From the NCBI GenBank assembly GCA_021163455.1, contig JAGGWT010000135.1, positions 1-14,394 on the forward strand: 14,394 nucleotides of DNA, in the 5' to 3' direction. Position 1 is the stretch's first letter; each line of letters opens with the position of its first letter. The position numbers and the translations under genes were made by a program. Below the pieces are notes generated by a model. That model ran no database searches. It was given only the letters and a program-made list of their open reading frames with translations, and was not told the origin of the DNA. The stretch comes from Thermoplasmata archaeon. GTDB taxonomy: Archaea > Thermoplasmatota > E2 > DHVEG-1 > B18-G2. Shown here piece by piece: positions 6,021 to 12,193 of this stretch.

Positions 6021-7184
6021 GTGGAGAGAAAGGAGCTCGCTACCAGGATAGGCAGGAACGTCATACTTCTTGGTATAATAAGTTTTCTGAATGATGCAAG
6101 TAGCGAGATTATCAGACCAATTCTTCCCCTTCTTATAGTTGCTCTGGGAGGAAATGAGCTTATACTCGGGCTGATATCCGGTCTGATGGAAAGCACATCC
6201 AGTTTACTCAAGGTTTTTTCGGGGTACATCTCTGACAGAGTGGGAAAGAGAAAACCCATCGTATTCTCCGGCTATCTGGCATCTGCGGTATTCAAACTGC
6301 TTTTATCAGTATCAACGGTGTGGTATCACATAATGATTTTTGCAACATTTGAGAGGGTTGGTAAGGGAATAAGAACCGCTCCGAGAGATGCTATAATCTC
6401 TGAATCGATGCCAGAGAGAAAGGGTAAAGGATTCGGTATACACAGGGCTCTCGACACCGCCGGCGCCGTGCTGGGCGCCTGCATGGCATTCATCCTGACA
6501 TCTCTGATGGGTTTCGCCTACACCAGATCCATACTGATTGCAGCCATTCTCTCTTTCATATCACTGATACCCTTTCTGTGGGTGAGGGAGGTCAGGAGAG
6601 TAAGCAGTCAGTCGGGATTTTTCAGAGGTTTGAAAGAGATACCTCCCTACCTGAAAAAGTTCCTTTTAGTTGCAGGAATATTCGCTTTTGCGAACATCAG
6701 TTACATGTTTTTCATGCGCAGGGCGCAGGTGGTGTATGAGAACGATAACTCGGTGTTGCTACTTTACATTTTGTTCAACATATCATACGCTATCTTTGCC
6801 TACCCATTCGGCGTACTTTCTGACCGGGTGGGAAGAAAAAATGTTCTGGTATCAGGTTATATCCTTTTTGCGATAGTGTTTATCGGTTTCACGATATTGT
6901 CTTCTGAGTATGGTCTTGTTCTTCTCTTCCTGCTGTATGGTCTGGTTTACGCCATTGTGGATGCCAATCAGAGAGCATTCGTTTCTGATCTATCTACAGA
7001 GAACATCCGAGCAACATCTCTCGGGTTATTCCACACGACTGTTGGAATCATCGCTCTACCAGCTGGAATGATTGCCGGATATCTATGGACAGAATTTGGT
7101 TATCATTTCACTTTCCTATATGGTTTTGCAATGAGCCTGATTGCAGCATTTTTGCTGATTTTGTTTTTCAGAAAAGAGGAGTAA
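6021..7184 (+). CDS. Major facilitator superfamily transporter
   Basis: This is a secondary membrane transporter; the substrate is not predictable from the sequence. The 387-residue protein is almost entirely hydrophobic, with about 11-12 membrane helices. It has the MFS inter-domain symmetry: motif A in the loop between helices 2 and 3 as GYISDRVGKRKP (68-79), repeated in the second half as GVLSDRVGRKNV (264-275). FERVGKGIRTAPRDAIISE (110-128) resembles a group of prokaryotic MFS proteins annotated as drug/metabolite transporters. The start is GTG at 6021-6023, chosen because of TATA spacing and because the protein begins immediately before the first amphipathic stretch. It is divergent from the bactofilin operon and convergent with the small membrane gene, with nine bases between stops. 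The efflux versus uptake role is unknown. Confidence 0.9.
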   Translation: MERKELATRIGRNVILLGIISFLNDASSEIIRPILPLLIVALGGNELILGLISGLMESTSSLLKVFSGYISDRVGKRKPIVFSGYLASAVFKLLLSVSTVWYHIMIFATFERVGKGIRTAPRDAIISESMPERKGKGFGIHRALDTAGAVLGACMAFILTSLMGFAYTRSILIAAILSFISLIPFLWVREVRRVSSQSGFFRGLKEIPPYLKKFLLVAGIFAFANISYMFFMRRAQVVYENDNSVLLLYILFNISYAIFAYPFGVLSDRVGRKNVLVSGYILFAIVFIGFTILSSEYGLVLLFLLYGLVYAIVDANQRAFVSDLSTENIRATSLGLFHTTVGIIALPAGMIAGYLWTEFGYHFTFLYGFAMSLIAAFLLILFFRKEE

Positions 7185-7193
7185 AACCTTCTT

Positions 7194-7445
7194 CTATTCC
7201 TTTTTCCACTCAACTATGCCAAAAATAGATGACACCACGCTTAAGAGTGTGCCTATACCAACGAGCCACAATCCTATGTGGTACTGCTGTATGGGTGTTC
7301 TTGTTCCCCAGTTCCATCCATTGGTGACAGAGAGTCCATTCACCATTCCACTAACTCCTATATCTATAGCCCACAATCCCAGCATGACAAAGAACAAGCC
7401 AAGTATTATGATGGTGAGTACCGTTATCTGTCTGAGCCCCTTCAT
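7194..7445 (-). CDS. Small membrane protein with two predicted helices, function unknown
   Basis: I do not recognise this 83-residue protein. It has hydrophobic segments at about 7-32 and 55-77, separated by a polar loop rich in Gly, Asn, Trp and Thr (NGWNWGTRTPIQQYHIGLW, 42-60). It ends in a charged EWKKE tail. A TATA box centred 29 bp before the ATG at 7443-7445 supports both expression and this start, one codon after an in-frame TTG; no Shine-Dalgarno is present. It is a single-gene unit, divergent from lonB and convergent on the MFS gene. Codon use (AGG, ATA, GGG) is like its neighbours. The long W/Q/H-containing loop could be a conserved extracytoplasmic element, but that is speculation. 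Confidence 0.65.
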   Translation of the reverse strand: MKGLRQITVLTIIILGLFFVMLGLWAIDIGVSGMVNGLSVTNGWNWGTRTPIQQYHIGLWLVGIGTLLSVVSSIFGIVEWKKE

Positions 7446-7468
7446 CAATGATATATATCTAATAACAA

Positions 7469-7480
7469 TTATATAAATTT
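7469..7480 (-). promoter_or_regulatory. TATA box of the small membrane protein gene
   Basis: AAATTTATATAA on the minus strand is centred about 29 bp before the ATG at 7445 and predicts a leaderless transcript. The surrounding 7450-7490 stretch is almost purely A/T. Confidence 0.55.
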
Positions 7481-7512
7481 ATAATTAATTTCGGTAATTC
7501 CGACGTGTTTTA

Positions 7513-7525
7513 CAGGTATAACCTG
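7513..7525. promoter_or_regulatory. Short inverted repeat upstream of lonB, possible operator
   Basis: CAGGT-ATA-ACCTG is a perfect 5-bp inverted repeat. It lies about 25 bp upstream of the lonB TATA box in the 138-bp region between two divergent genes. A second palindrome, CTGATCAG (7523-7530), overlaps it. The arms are short, so it could be chance. Confidence 0.25.
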
Positions 7526-7549
7526 ATCAGATCAACGGATAACTTAATA

Positions 7550-7559
7550 TTTTTATATC
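7550..7559 (+). promoter_or_regulatory. TATA box of lonB
   Basis: TTTTTATATC is centred about 29 bp before the lonB ATG at 7584, giving a leader of at most a few bases. No Shine-Dalgarno precedes the ATG. Confidence 0.6.
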
Positions 7560-7583
7560 GGATATTGCTTTGTGTAGAAGATT

Positions 7584-9551
7584 ATGACCACGGAGCTACC
7601 ACCTATTGACGAGTGGATTGAGGAGCAGGACTTTGAGACAACAGCCGAGATAAAGGTTCCTGAGAAACTCATAGACCAGGTCATAGGGCAAGATAAAGCT
7701 GTGGAGATAATAAAGAAGGCGGCGCAGCAAAAGAGACACGTCATGCTCATAGGTGATCCGGGGACAGGAAAATCTATGATGGCAAGAGCCATGACCGAAT
7801 TTTTACCCAAGGAAGAACTCGAAGACATACTTGTCTATCCGAATCCCGAGGACCCAAACACACCTCTTATAAGAGTGGTTCCTGCAGGAAAGGGAAAAGA
7901 AATCGTAAGACAGAAAAAACTCGAAGCGAGAAAAAAGAGCGAGCAACAGAGCAGTTTTATCCTCTCCTTATCACTCCTTATAATCATAACCTCTATCTTC
8001 TATGCTGTTGTATCCAAGCATCTTGAATATGCCCTTTTTGGATTGTTTGCTGGCATACTGATATATGCATTTCTCGCACGTGGAGCCATGTCTCCGAACA
8101 GAATCGAATTGCAGAACACCCCAAAACTCCTCGTCGGTCATGAGAAGGATGATAAACCACCTTTCGTGGATGCAACAGCCGCTCATTCCGGTGCTCTACT
8201 CGGTGATGTGAGACATGATCCATTCCAGTCAGCGGGACTTGAAACACCCCCTCATCAACTGGTCGAGGCGGGAGCAATCCATAGAGCCCATAAGGGAGTT
8301 CTTTACATAGATGAAATCAACACCCTTAGCTTACAATCTCAGCAACATCTGCTCACAGCGATACAGGAAAAGAAATTCCAGATAACAGGTCAATCCGAGA
8401 GAAGTTTCGGCGCAATGGTCAAAACAGAGCCGGTGCCCTGCGACTTCATTCTGGTATCTGCCGGGAATCTCGACGCTCTCCAGGGTATGCATCCAGCCCT
8501 AAGGTCAAGAATAAGAGGGTACGGTTACGAGATTTATCTTAACAGTACGATGGATGACACCGATGATAACAGAAAAAAACTGATAAGATTCGTTGCACAG
8601 GAAGTTGTAAAGGATGGGAAGATTCCTCACTTTGATAAGTGGGCGGTTGCTGAGATAATAAGAGAAGCGCAGAGAAGAGCGGGAAGAAAGGGAAAACTCT
8701 CCCTGAGATTAAGGGAACTTGGAGGTCTTGTGAGAGTTGCTGGAGATATAGCCGCGAGCGAGGGTGCAAAAGTTGTAACAAAGGAGCATGTAATTAAGGC
8801 GAAGGAGATAGCCAGATCTCTTGAGCATCAGGTTGCATCTCGTGCTATAGAGGCGAGAAAGGAGTACAAATCCTTCAAGACAGAGGGGACAGAGGTAGGC
8901 GTAGTTAATGGTCTGGCTGTGTACTCTGCAGACCCCTCTCTCAGTGAATATGCAGGTCTTGTTTTACCCATAGTTGCTGAAGTAACACCCGCAGGGTCAA
9001 GATCTGAGGGAAGAATTATAGCAACCGGTAAACTTGGAGAAATAGCAAAGGAATCGGTGCAGAACATCTCAGCTATAATCAAGAAATACATGGGTAAGGA
9101 CATCTCTGATCATGACATCCATATCCAGTTCATAGGGACATATGAAGGAGTTGAGGGGGATTCTGCAAGCCTCTCCGTAATAACCGCCGTAATCTCAGCC
9201 CTCGAGAATGTGAAAGTCAGGCAGGATACAGCCATAACGGGTTCGCTCAGCATAAGAGGTAATGTTCTTCCTGTAGGAGGTATAGCAGCCAAAATAGAGG
9301 CGGCGGCGGAGGCGGGTCTTAAGAGAGTGATAATTCCAAAAGCCAATATGAGAGATGTCCTTATAGATGAGAGATATAAGGATAAGATTGAGATAATACC
9401 TGTTGAGACGCTAAGAGAAGCTCTCGAGCATGTCCTGGTTGGAGAGGGTAAGAAAGAACTTCTTGAGAAACTTGCAAGGATGAGACCTCCAGAAGTTGTC
9501 GGCAAGATGGAACTTGAATCGGAGAAAAAGATGGTCGAGCCCAAAAAGTGA
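7584..9551 (+). CDS. lonB: ATP-dependent membrane-anchored protease LonB (archaeal Lon)
   Basis: This is the archaeal Lon protease, a hexameric AAA+ protease on the inner face of the membrane that removes damaged and regulatory proteins. The product has 655 residues. Walker A is GDPGTGKS (57-64). Two transmembrane helices (about 123-143 and 147-165) are inserted between Walker A and Walker B, the defining feature of LonB. Walker B is VLYIDE (239-244), with SAGN sensor 1 (292-295). The S16 protease domain occupies about 435-620, with catalytic Ser527 in GDSAS (525-529) and Lys570 in GGIAAKIEAA (565-574). The 43-residue Ser-Lys spacing equals that of known archaeal Lon. It lacks the long N-terminal substrate domain of bacterial LonA, as expected. 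The stop overlaps the start of the NMN adenylyltransferase gene (TGATG). Assignment is secure. Confidence 0.97.
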   Translation: MTTELPPIDEWIEEQDFETTAEIKVPEKLIDQVIGQDKAVEIIKKAAQQKRHVMLIGDPGTGKSMMARAMTEFLPKEELEDILVYPNPEDPNTPLIRVVPAGKGKEIVRQKKLEARKKSEQQSSFILSLSLLIIITSIFYAVVSKHLEYALFGLFAGILIYAFLARGAMSPNRIELQNTPKLLVGHEKDDKPPFVDATAAHSGALLGDVRHDPFQSAGLETPPHQLVEAGAIHRAHKGVLYIDEINTLSLQSQQHLLTAIQEKKFQITGQSERSFGAMVKTEPVPCDFILVSAGNLDALQGMHPALRSRIRGYGYEIYLNSTMDDTDDNRKKLIRFVAQEVVKDGKIPHFDKWAVAEIIREAQRRAGRKGKLSLRLRELGGLVRVAGDIAASEGAKVVTKEHVIKAKEIARSLEHQVASRAIEARKEYKSFKTEGTEVGVVNGLAVYSADPSLSEYAGLVLPIVAEVTPAGSRSEGRIIATGKLGEIAKESVQNISAIIKKYMGKDISDHDIHIQFIGTYEGVEGDSASLSVITAVISALENVKVRQDTAITGSLSIRGNVLPVGGIAAKIEAAAEAGLKRVIIPKANMRDVLIDERYKDKIEIIPVETLREALEHVLVGEGKKELLEKLARMRPPEVVGKMELESEKKMVEPKK

Positions 9552-10063
9552 TGAGTATGAAGGCTCTTTTTATAGGTAGGTTTCAACCATTTCACAACGG
9601 ACATCTTGGAGTTATAAAAGAATTTTCCAGAGAATTTGACAAAATCATCATCGGAATAGGTTCTTCCCAGTACTCCTACACCAGAGATAATCCATTTACC
9701 GCTGAAGAAAGAGAGAGAATGATCAGGGAAAGTTTGAGAAAAGAAGGCATAGATAATTTTGAGATATATATGATTCCGGACATTCACAATTATCCCAGAT
9801 GGGTTGGACATGTAGAAAATACCATCCCGGAAAAATTCGATGTGGTTATCGCGAGAAATCCCGTAACCCTGAAATTGTTCAAGGAGAAAGGGTATACTGT
9901 TAGGAGACCTCCTCGATATGGTGGAGAGGATTGTAAAGGGGAAGTAATAAGGTACAGGATAGCGAGAGGCGAAAAATGGCGACATCTGGTTCCTGATGCT
10001 GTTGCGAAGATAATTGATGAAATTAACGGGATAGAACGAATCAAAAAACTCTACATGGATTAA
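9551..10063 (+). CDS. Nicotinamide-nucleotide adenylyltransferase (archaeal NMNAT)
   Basis: This enzyme joins NMN (or nicotinate mononucleotide) and ATP to give NAD+ and pyrophosphate, the last step of NAD synthesis and salvage. The 170-residue protein has the nucleotidyltransferase signature GRFQPFHNGHL (9-19) with the HxGH ATP-phosphate motif at 15-18. Also present are GIGSSQYSYTRDNPFTAEER (35-54) and the C-terminal RYRIARGEKWRHLVPDAV segment (134-151) that matches the archaeal family. Length is normal (about 165-185). The ATG at 9551 shares its first base with the lonB stop; GTG at 9548 and ATG at 9557 are alternatives, and the family motif is compatible with all three. The one-base overlap and lack of a promoter imply co-transcription and translational coupling with lonB. 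Confidence 0.93.
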   Translation: MSMKALFIGRFQPFHNGHLGVIKEFSREFDKIIIGIGSSQYSYTRDNPFTAEERERMIRESLRKEGIDNFEIYMIPDIHNYPRWVGHVENTIPEKFDVVIARNPVTLKLFKEKGYTVRRPPRYGGEDCKGEVIRYRIARGEKWRHLVPDAVAKIIDEINGIERIKKLYMD

Positions 10064-10072
10064 ATTTAAAAG
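10062..10072 (+). promoter_or_regulatory. TATA-like box of the SmAP gene
   Basis: AAATTTAAAAG is centred 28 bp before the ATG at 10095 and overlaps the stop codon of the NMN adenylyltransferase gene. It indicates an independent, leaderless transcript for the Sm-like protein. Confidence 0.5.
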
Positions 10073-10094
10073 GGGTTGAATCTTTCATTTTTTC

Positions 10095-10310
10095 ATGGCA
10101 TTACCGATAGACGTACTGCAGAAATCTCTCAATCAGAAAATGATTCTTCTATTAAAGGACGGAAGAGTGCTTGAAGGAACTCTCTCGGGCTACGACGAGC
10201 ACATGAATCTTGTTCTGGAAGATACCGAGGAGAGGATGGAAGAGACGAGAAAGAAACTGGGAACTGTCATAATTAGAGGAAGCAACGTCGTCAGCATATC
10301 TGTGGCTTAG
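10095..10310 (+). CDS. Sm-like archaeal protein (SmAP/LSm), RNA-binding
   Basis: This is a 71-residue Sm-fold protein, related to eukaryotic Sm/LSm and bacterial Hfq, that assembles into rings binding U-rich RNA. The Sm1 motif spans about 10-43, with KDGRVLEGTLSGYDEHMNLV (21-40) including the His-Met-Asn RNA-binding loop. Sm2 is GTVIIRGSNVVSISV (56-70) with the conserved IRGxN. The length is that of a minimal Sm fold with no extra domain. The ATG is leaderless by TATA position. It lies between the NMN adenylyltransferase gene and the small RNA candidate that starts about 60 bp after its stop. That placement is suggestive because SmAPs bind small RNAs, but it is not proof of partnership. In many archaea SmAP is next to ribosomal protein L37e; here it is not. 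Confidence 0.95.
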   Translation: MALPIDVLQKSLNQKMILLLKDGRVLEGTLSGYDEHMNLVLEDTEERMEETRKKLGTVIIRGSNVVSISVA

Positions 10311-10340
10311 TGTAAATTAACATCCAAAATTGAGACGAAA

Positions 10341-10351
10341 GTTTTATATAC
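10341..10351 (+). promoter_or_regulatory. TATA box of the small RNA candidate
   Basis: GTTTTATATAC is a near-ideal archaeal TATA element with no start codon at the expected distance. A start 25-27 bp from its centre falls at 10371-10373, exactly where the left arm of the hairpin begins. Confidence 0.6.
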
Positions 10352-10370
10352 AATCTTTTGCTATTCACAT

Positions 10371-10453
10371 AGTGGAAGGAACAGGGCTGGTAGTTGTTTG
10401 AGTGCATCCCATCCCCTCCTAGCCTGAGGCCAGCCTCCTTCCAACTTCTTTTT
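10371..10453 (+). ncRNA. Candidate small non-coding RNA, hairpin with anti-Shine-Dalgarno loop
   Basis: This stretch is clearly more G/C-rich than its AT-rich flanks and holds no convincing reading frame. It folds into a long stem: T373-GGAAGGA (10373-10380) pairs perfectly with TCCTTCC-A (10436-10443). After a four-base ACAG bulge, GGCTGG (10385-10390) pairs with CCAGCC (10430-10435). A39-nt loop (10391-10429) contains the pyrimidine-rich CATCCCATCCCCTCCTAGCC. A T-run (10449-10453) follows the stem, like a terminator. A strong TATA box lies at the right distance upstream. I see no C/D box pair and no ACA box. The loop's CCCTCCTAGCCTG (10414-10426) is complementary to the leader of the membrane-protein gene at 2350-2721. 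That it is transcribed, and its function, are inferences. Confidence 0.55.
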
Positions 10454-10456
10454 ATT
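10444..10456 (+). terminator. T-run after the RNA candidate hairpin
   Basis: ACTTCTTTTTATT directly follows the closing base pairs of the stem. Archaeal RNA polymerase commonly stops at T-runs of this kind, so the predicted RNA would end near 10450-10455. Confidence 0.4.
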
Positions 10457-10510
10457 AAAACCTTTCGATGAATTCTGAAAATCCAGTGTACGACTTTTCC
10501 AAAATGAAAA

Positions 10511-10520
10511 CTTTAAGTAG
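10511..10520 (+). promoter_or_regulatory. TATA-like box of the hutUH operon
   Basis: CTTTAAGTAG is centred about 31 bp before the ATG at 10547. Transcription would start at about 10542, within or at the end of the adjoining inverted repeat, giving a message with almost no leader. Confidence 0.45.
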
Positions 10521-10546
10521 AAAAATCAAATTTTGAATTGATTTTT
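10521..10546. promoter_or_regulatory. Perfect inverted repeat at the hutU start, candidate operator
   Basis: AAAAATCAA (10521-10529) and TTGATTTTT (10538-10546) form a perfect 9-bp inverted repeat around an 8-bp spacer. It starts right after the TATA-like box and ends right before the hutU ATG. A nested palindrome TCAAA-T-TTTGA lies at 10526-10536. A repressor bound here would block polymerase recruitment. The A/T-rich composition makes chance palindromes more likely than usual. Confidence 0.4.
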
Positions 10547-12193
10547 ATGCAAAAAATAAAAGCGAAGAGGGGTAAGGAGCTAAGGTGCAGGGGCTGGAGA
10601 CAGGAAGGAATTTTAAGGATGCTCGAGAACAACCTCGAAAATGCAGAAAAACCAGAGGAACTCATAATCTACGGAGGCTCTGGTAAGGCAGCGAGAAACT
10701 GGGATTGCTTTCATGCGATTGTTGATACCTTGAAGAATCTTGAAGATGACGAGACATTACTTGTTCAATCTGGTAAACCGGTAGCGGTGTTCAAAACATG
10801 GAAAACCGCCCCGAGAGTGTTGATAGCAAACGCAAACCTCGTTCCACACTGGAGCAACTGGGATGTTTTTCATGAACTGGAGAAAAAAGGTCTCATAATG
10901 TACGGTCAGATGACCGCTGGCTCATGGTGCTATATAGGCACGCAGGGAATCATACAGGGAACTTACGAGACGTTTGCCGCATGCGCCAGAAAGCATTTCA
11001 AGAGCGATCTGAGGGGAAAGATCGTACTGACCGGTGGTCTTGGAGGGATGGGTGGAGCACAACCCCTGGCTATAAAGATGAATAACGGAATATGCATAGC
11101 TGTTGAGTGTGACAGGAAGAGAATAGAGCGCAGAATCAAGGCAGGATTCTGTGATATGGTTGTTGAGGATATAGATGAAGCCGTTGAGATAGCGGAGCAG
11201 GCGAAGGAGGAGGGCGAGCCAAAATCGATAGCGGTTGTTGGCAACTGTGCAGATACTCATCCATATCTTGTTGAAAAGGGATTCAAACCAGACGTTGTCA
11301 CTGACCAAACCTCTGCACACGATGAACTCAATGGCTATGTCCCTGCTGGATACTGTGGAGATAATGTTGAAGAAGCGTACGAGCTGAGAAGAGAGAATCC
11401 GAAAAAGTACATTGAACTTTCTATGGAGAGCATGAAGAGGCACTGTAAAGCGATGGTAGATTTCCAGAAGAGAGGCTCTGTGGTTTTTGATTATGGAAAT
11501 AATCTCAGAGGACAGGCAAAGAAAGCAGGATTTGAAGAGGCATTCAGTTATCCAGGATTTGTTATCGCATACATAAGACCGATGCTCGCAGTTGGAAGAG
11601 GTCCTTTCAGATGGATTGCACTAACCGGAAATCCTGAAGACATACTGAAGACAGATAAAAAAGTACTTGAGTTATTCCCGGAGGATAACGTTCTGAAAAA
11701 CTGGATTACCCTTGCAGAGAAATATTTACCATGGGAGGGTCTTCCAGCGAGAGTATGCTGGCTTGGATATGGAGAGAGGGAGAAATTTGCCCTAGAGATC
11801 AACAGGATGGTGAGGGAAGGAGAGATTGGTCCAATTTCGATATCCAGAGACCATCTCGATTCAGGAAGCGTTGCATCACCATACAGAGAAACAGAGGGCA
11901 TGAGGGATGGAAGTGATGCTATTGCGGACTGGCCCTTACTGAACGCCTTGCTGAACTGCGCAGCCGGCGCAGATTTGGTTGCAATCCACAACGGTGGAGG
12001 AGTTGGTATCGGATTATCGACGCATGCGGGAATGATAGTGGTCTGTGATGGGAGTAAAGAAACGGATGAGAGGATAAAGAGAGTCTTTAAAGCGGATCCC
12101 GGAATAGGAGTAATAAGGCATGCCGATGCTGGCTACGAAGAGGCGATAGATTTGGTTAAGAATAGCGATTTGAAGGCGCCGATGATCAGATGA
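10547..12193 (+). CDS. hutU: Urocanate hydratase (urocanase)
   Basis: This is the second enzyme of histidine degradation, adding water to urocanate to form 4-imidazolone-5-propionate with NAD+ as a bound electrophilic cofactor. The 548-residue length is typical. Visible motifs (numbered from this start) are YGGSGKAARNW (42-52), the glycine-rich NAD+-binding GGLGGMGGAQ (163-172), and LPARVCWLGYG around Cys404. That cysteine corresponds to the conserved active-site cysteine of Pseudomonas urocanase. WPLLNALLNCAAGADLVAIH and NGGGVGIGLSTHAG follow near the C-terminus. The ATG at 10547 fits leaderless initiation; an in-frame TTG at 10538 lies within the inverted repeat and is less likely. The 4-bp ATGA overlap with hutH shows a coupled operon in which hutU precedes hutH. 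Assignment is secure. Confidence 0.97.
   Translation: MQKIKAKRGKELRCRGWRQEGILRMLENNLENAEKPEELIIYGGSGKAARNWDCFHAIVDTLKNLEDDETLLVQSGKPVAVFKTWKTAPRVLIANANLVPHWSNWDVFHELEKKGLIMYGQMTAGSWCYIGTQGIIQGTYETFAACARKHFKSDLRGKIVLTGGLGGMGGAQPLAIKMNNGICIAVECDRKRIERRIKAGFCDMVVEDIDEAVEIAEQAKEEGEPKSIAVVGNCADTHPYLVEKGFKPDVVTDQTSAHDELNGYVPAGYCGDNVEEAYELRRENPKKYIELSMESMKRHCKAMVDFQKRGSVVFDYGNNLRGQAKKAGFEEAFSYPGFVIAYIRPMLAVGRGPFRWIALTGNPEDILKTDKKVLELFPEDNVLKNWITLAEKYLPWEGLPARVCWLGYGEREKFALEINRMVREGEIGPISISRDHLDSGSVASPYRETEGMRDGSDAIADWPLLNALLNCAAGADLVAIHNGGGVGIGLSTHAGMIVVCDGSKETDERIKRVFKADPGIGVIRHADAGYEEAIDLVKNSDLKAPMIR

Noticed and set aside
9110..9985. Long antisense reading frame (291 codons) across the lonB/NMN adenylyltransferase junction
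   Set aside because: It is fully opposite two securely identified genes, its translation is Ser/Phe/Pro-rich with no motif, and it has no promoter or ribosome-binding site.
10371..10446. The hairpin region as a tRNA, because of its 7-bp GGAAGGA/TCCTTCC closing stem and its length near 70-75 nt
   Set aside because: There is no TTCRA T-loop motif, no D-arm consensus and no anticodon arm; the inner 6-bp stem directly stacks on the closing stem, which does not give a cloverleaf.
10371..10453. The same region as a C/D-box or H/ACA guide RNA
   Set aside because: No RTGATGA C box exists, only a chance CTGA. No ACA box follows the stem, and the internal bulge is one-sided instead of a two-sided pseudouridylation pocket.
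10922..11443. Antisense reading frame of 173 codons within hutU
   Set aside because: It is opposite conserved urocanase sequence, without homologous motifs or expression signals.
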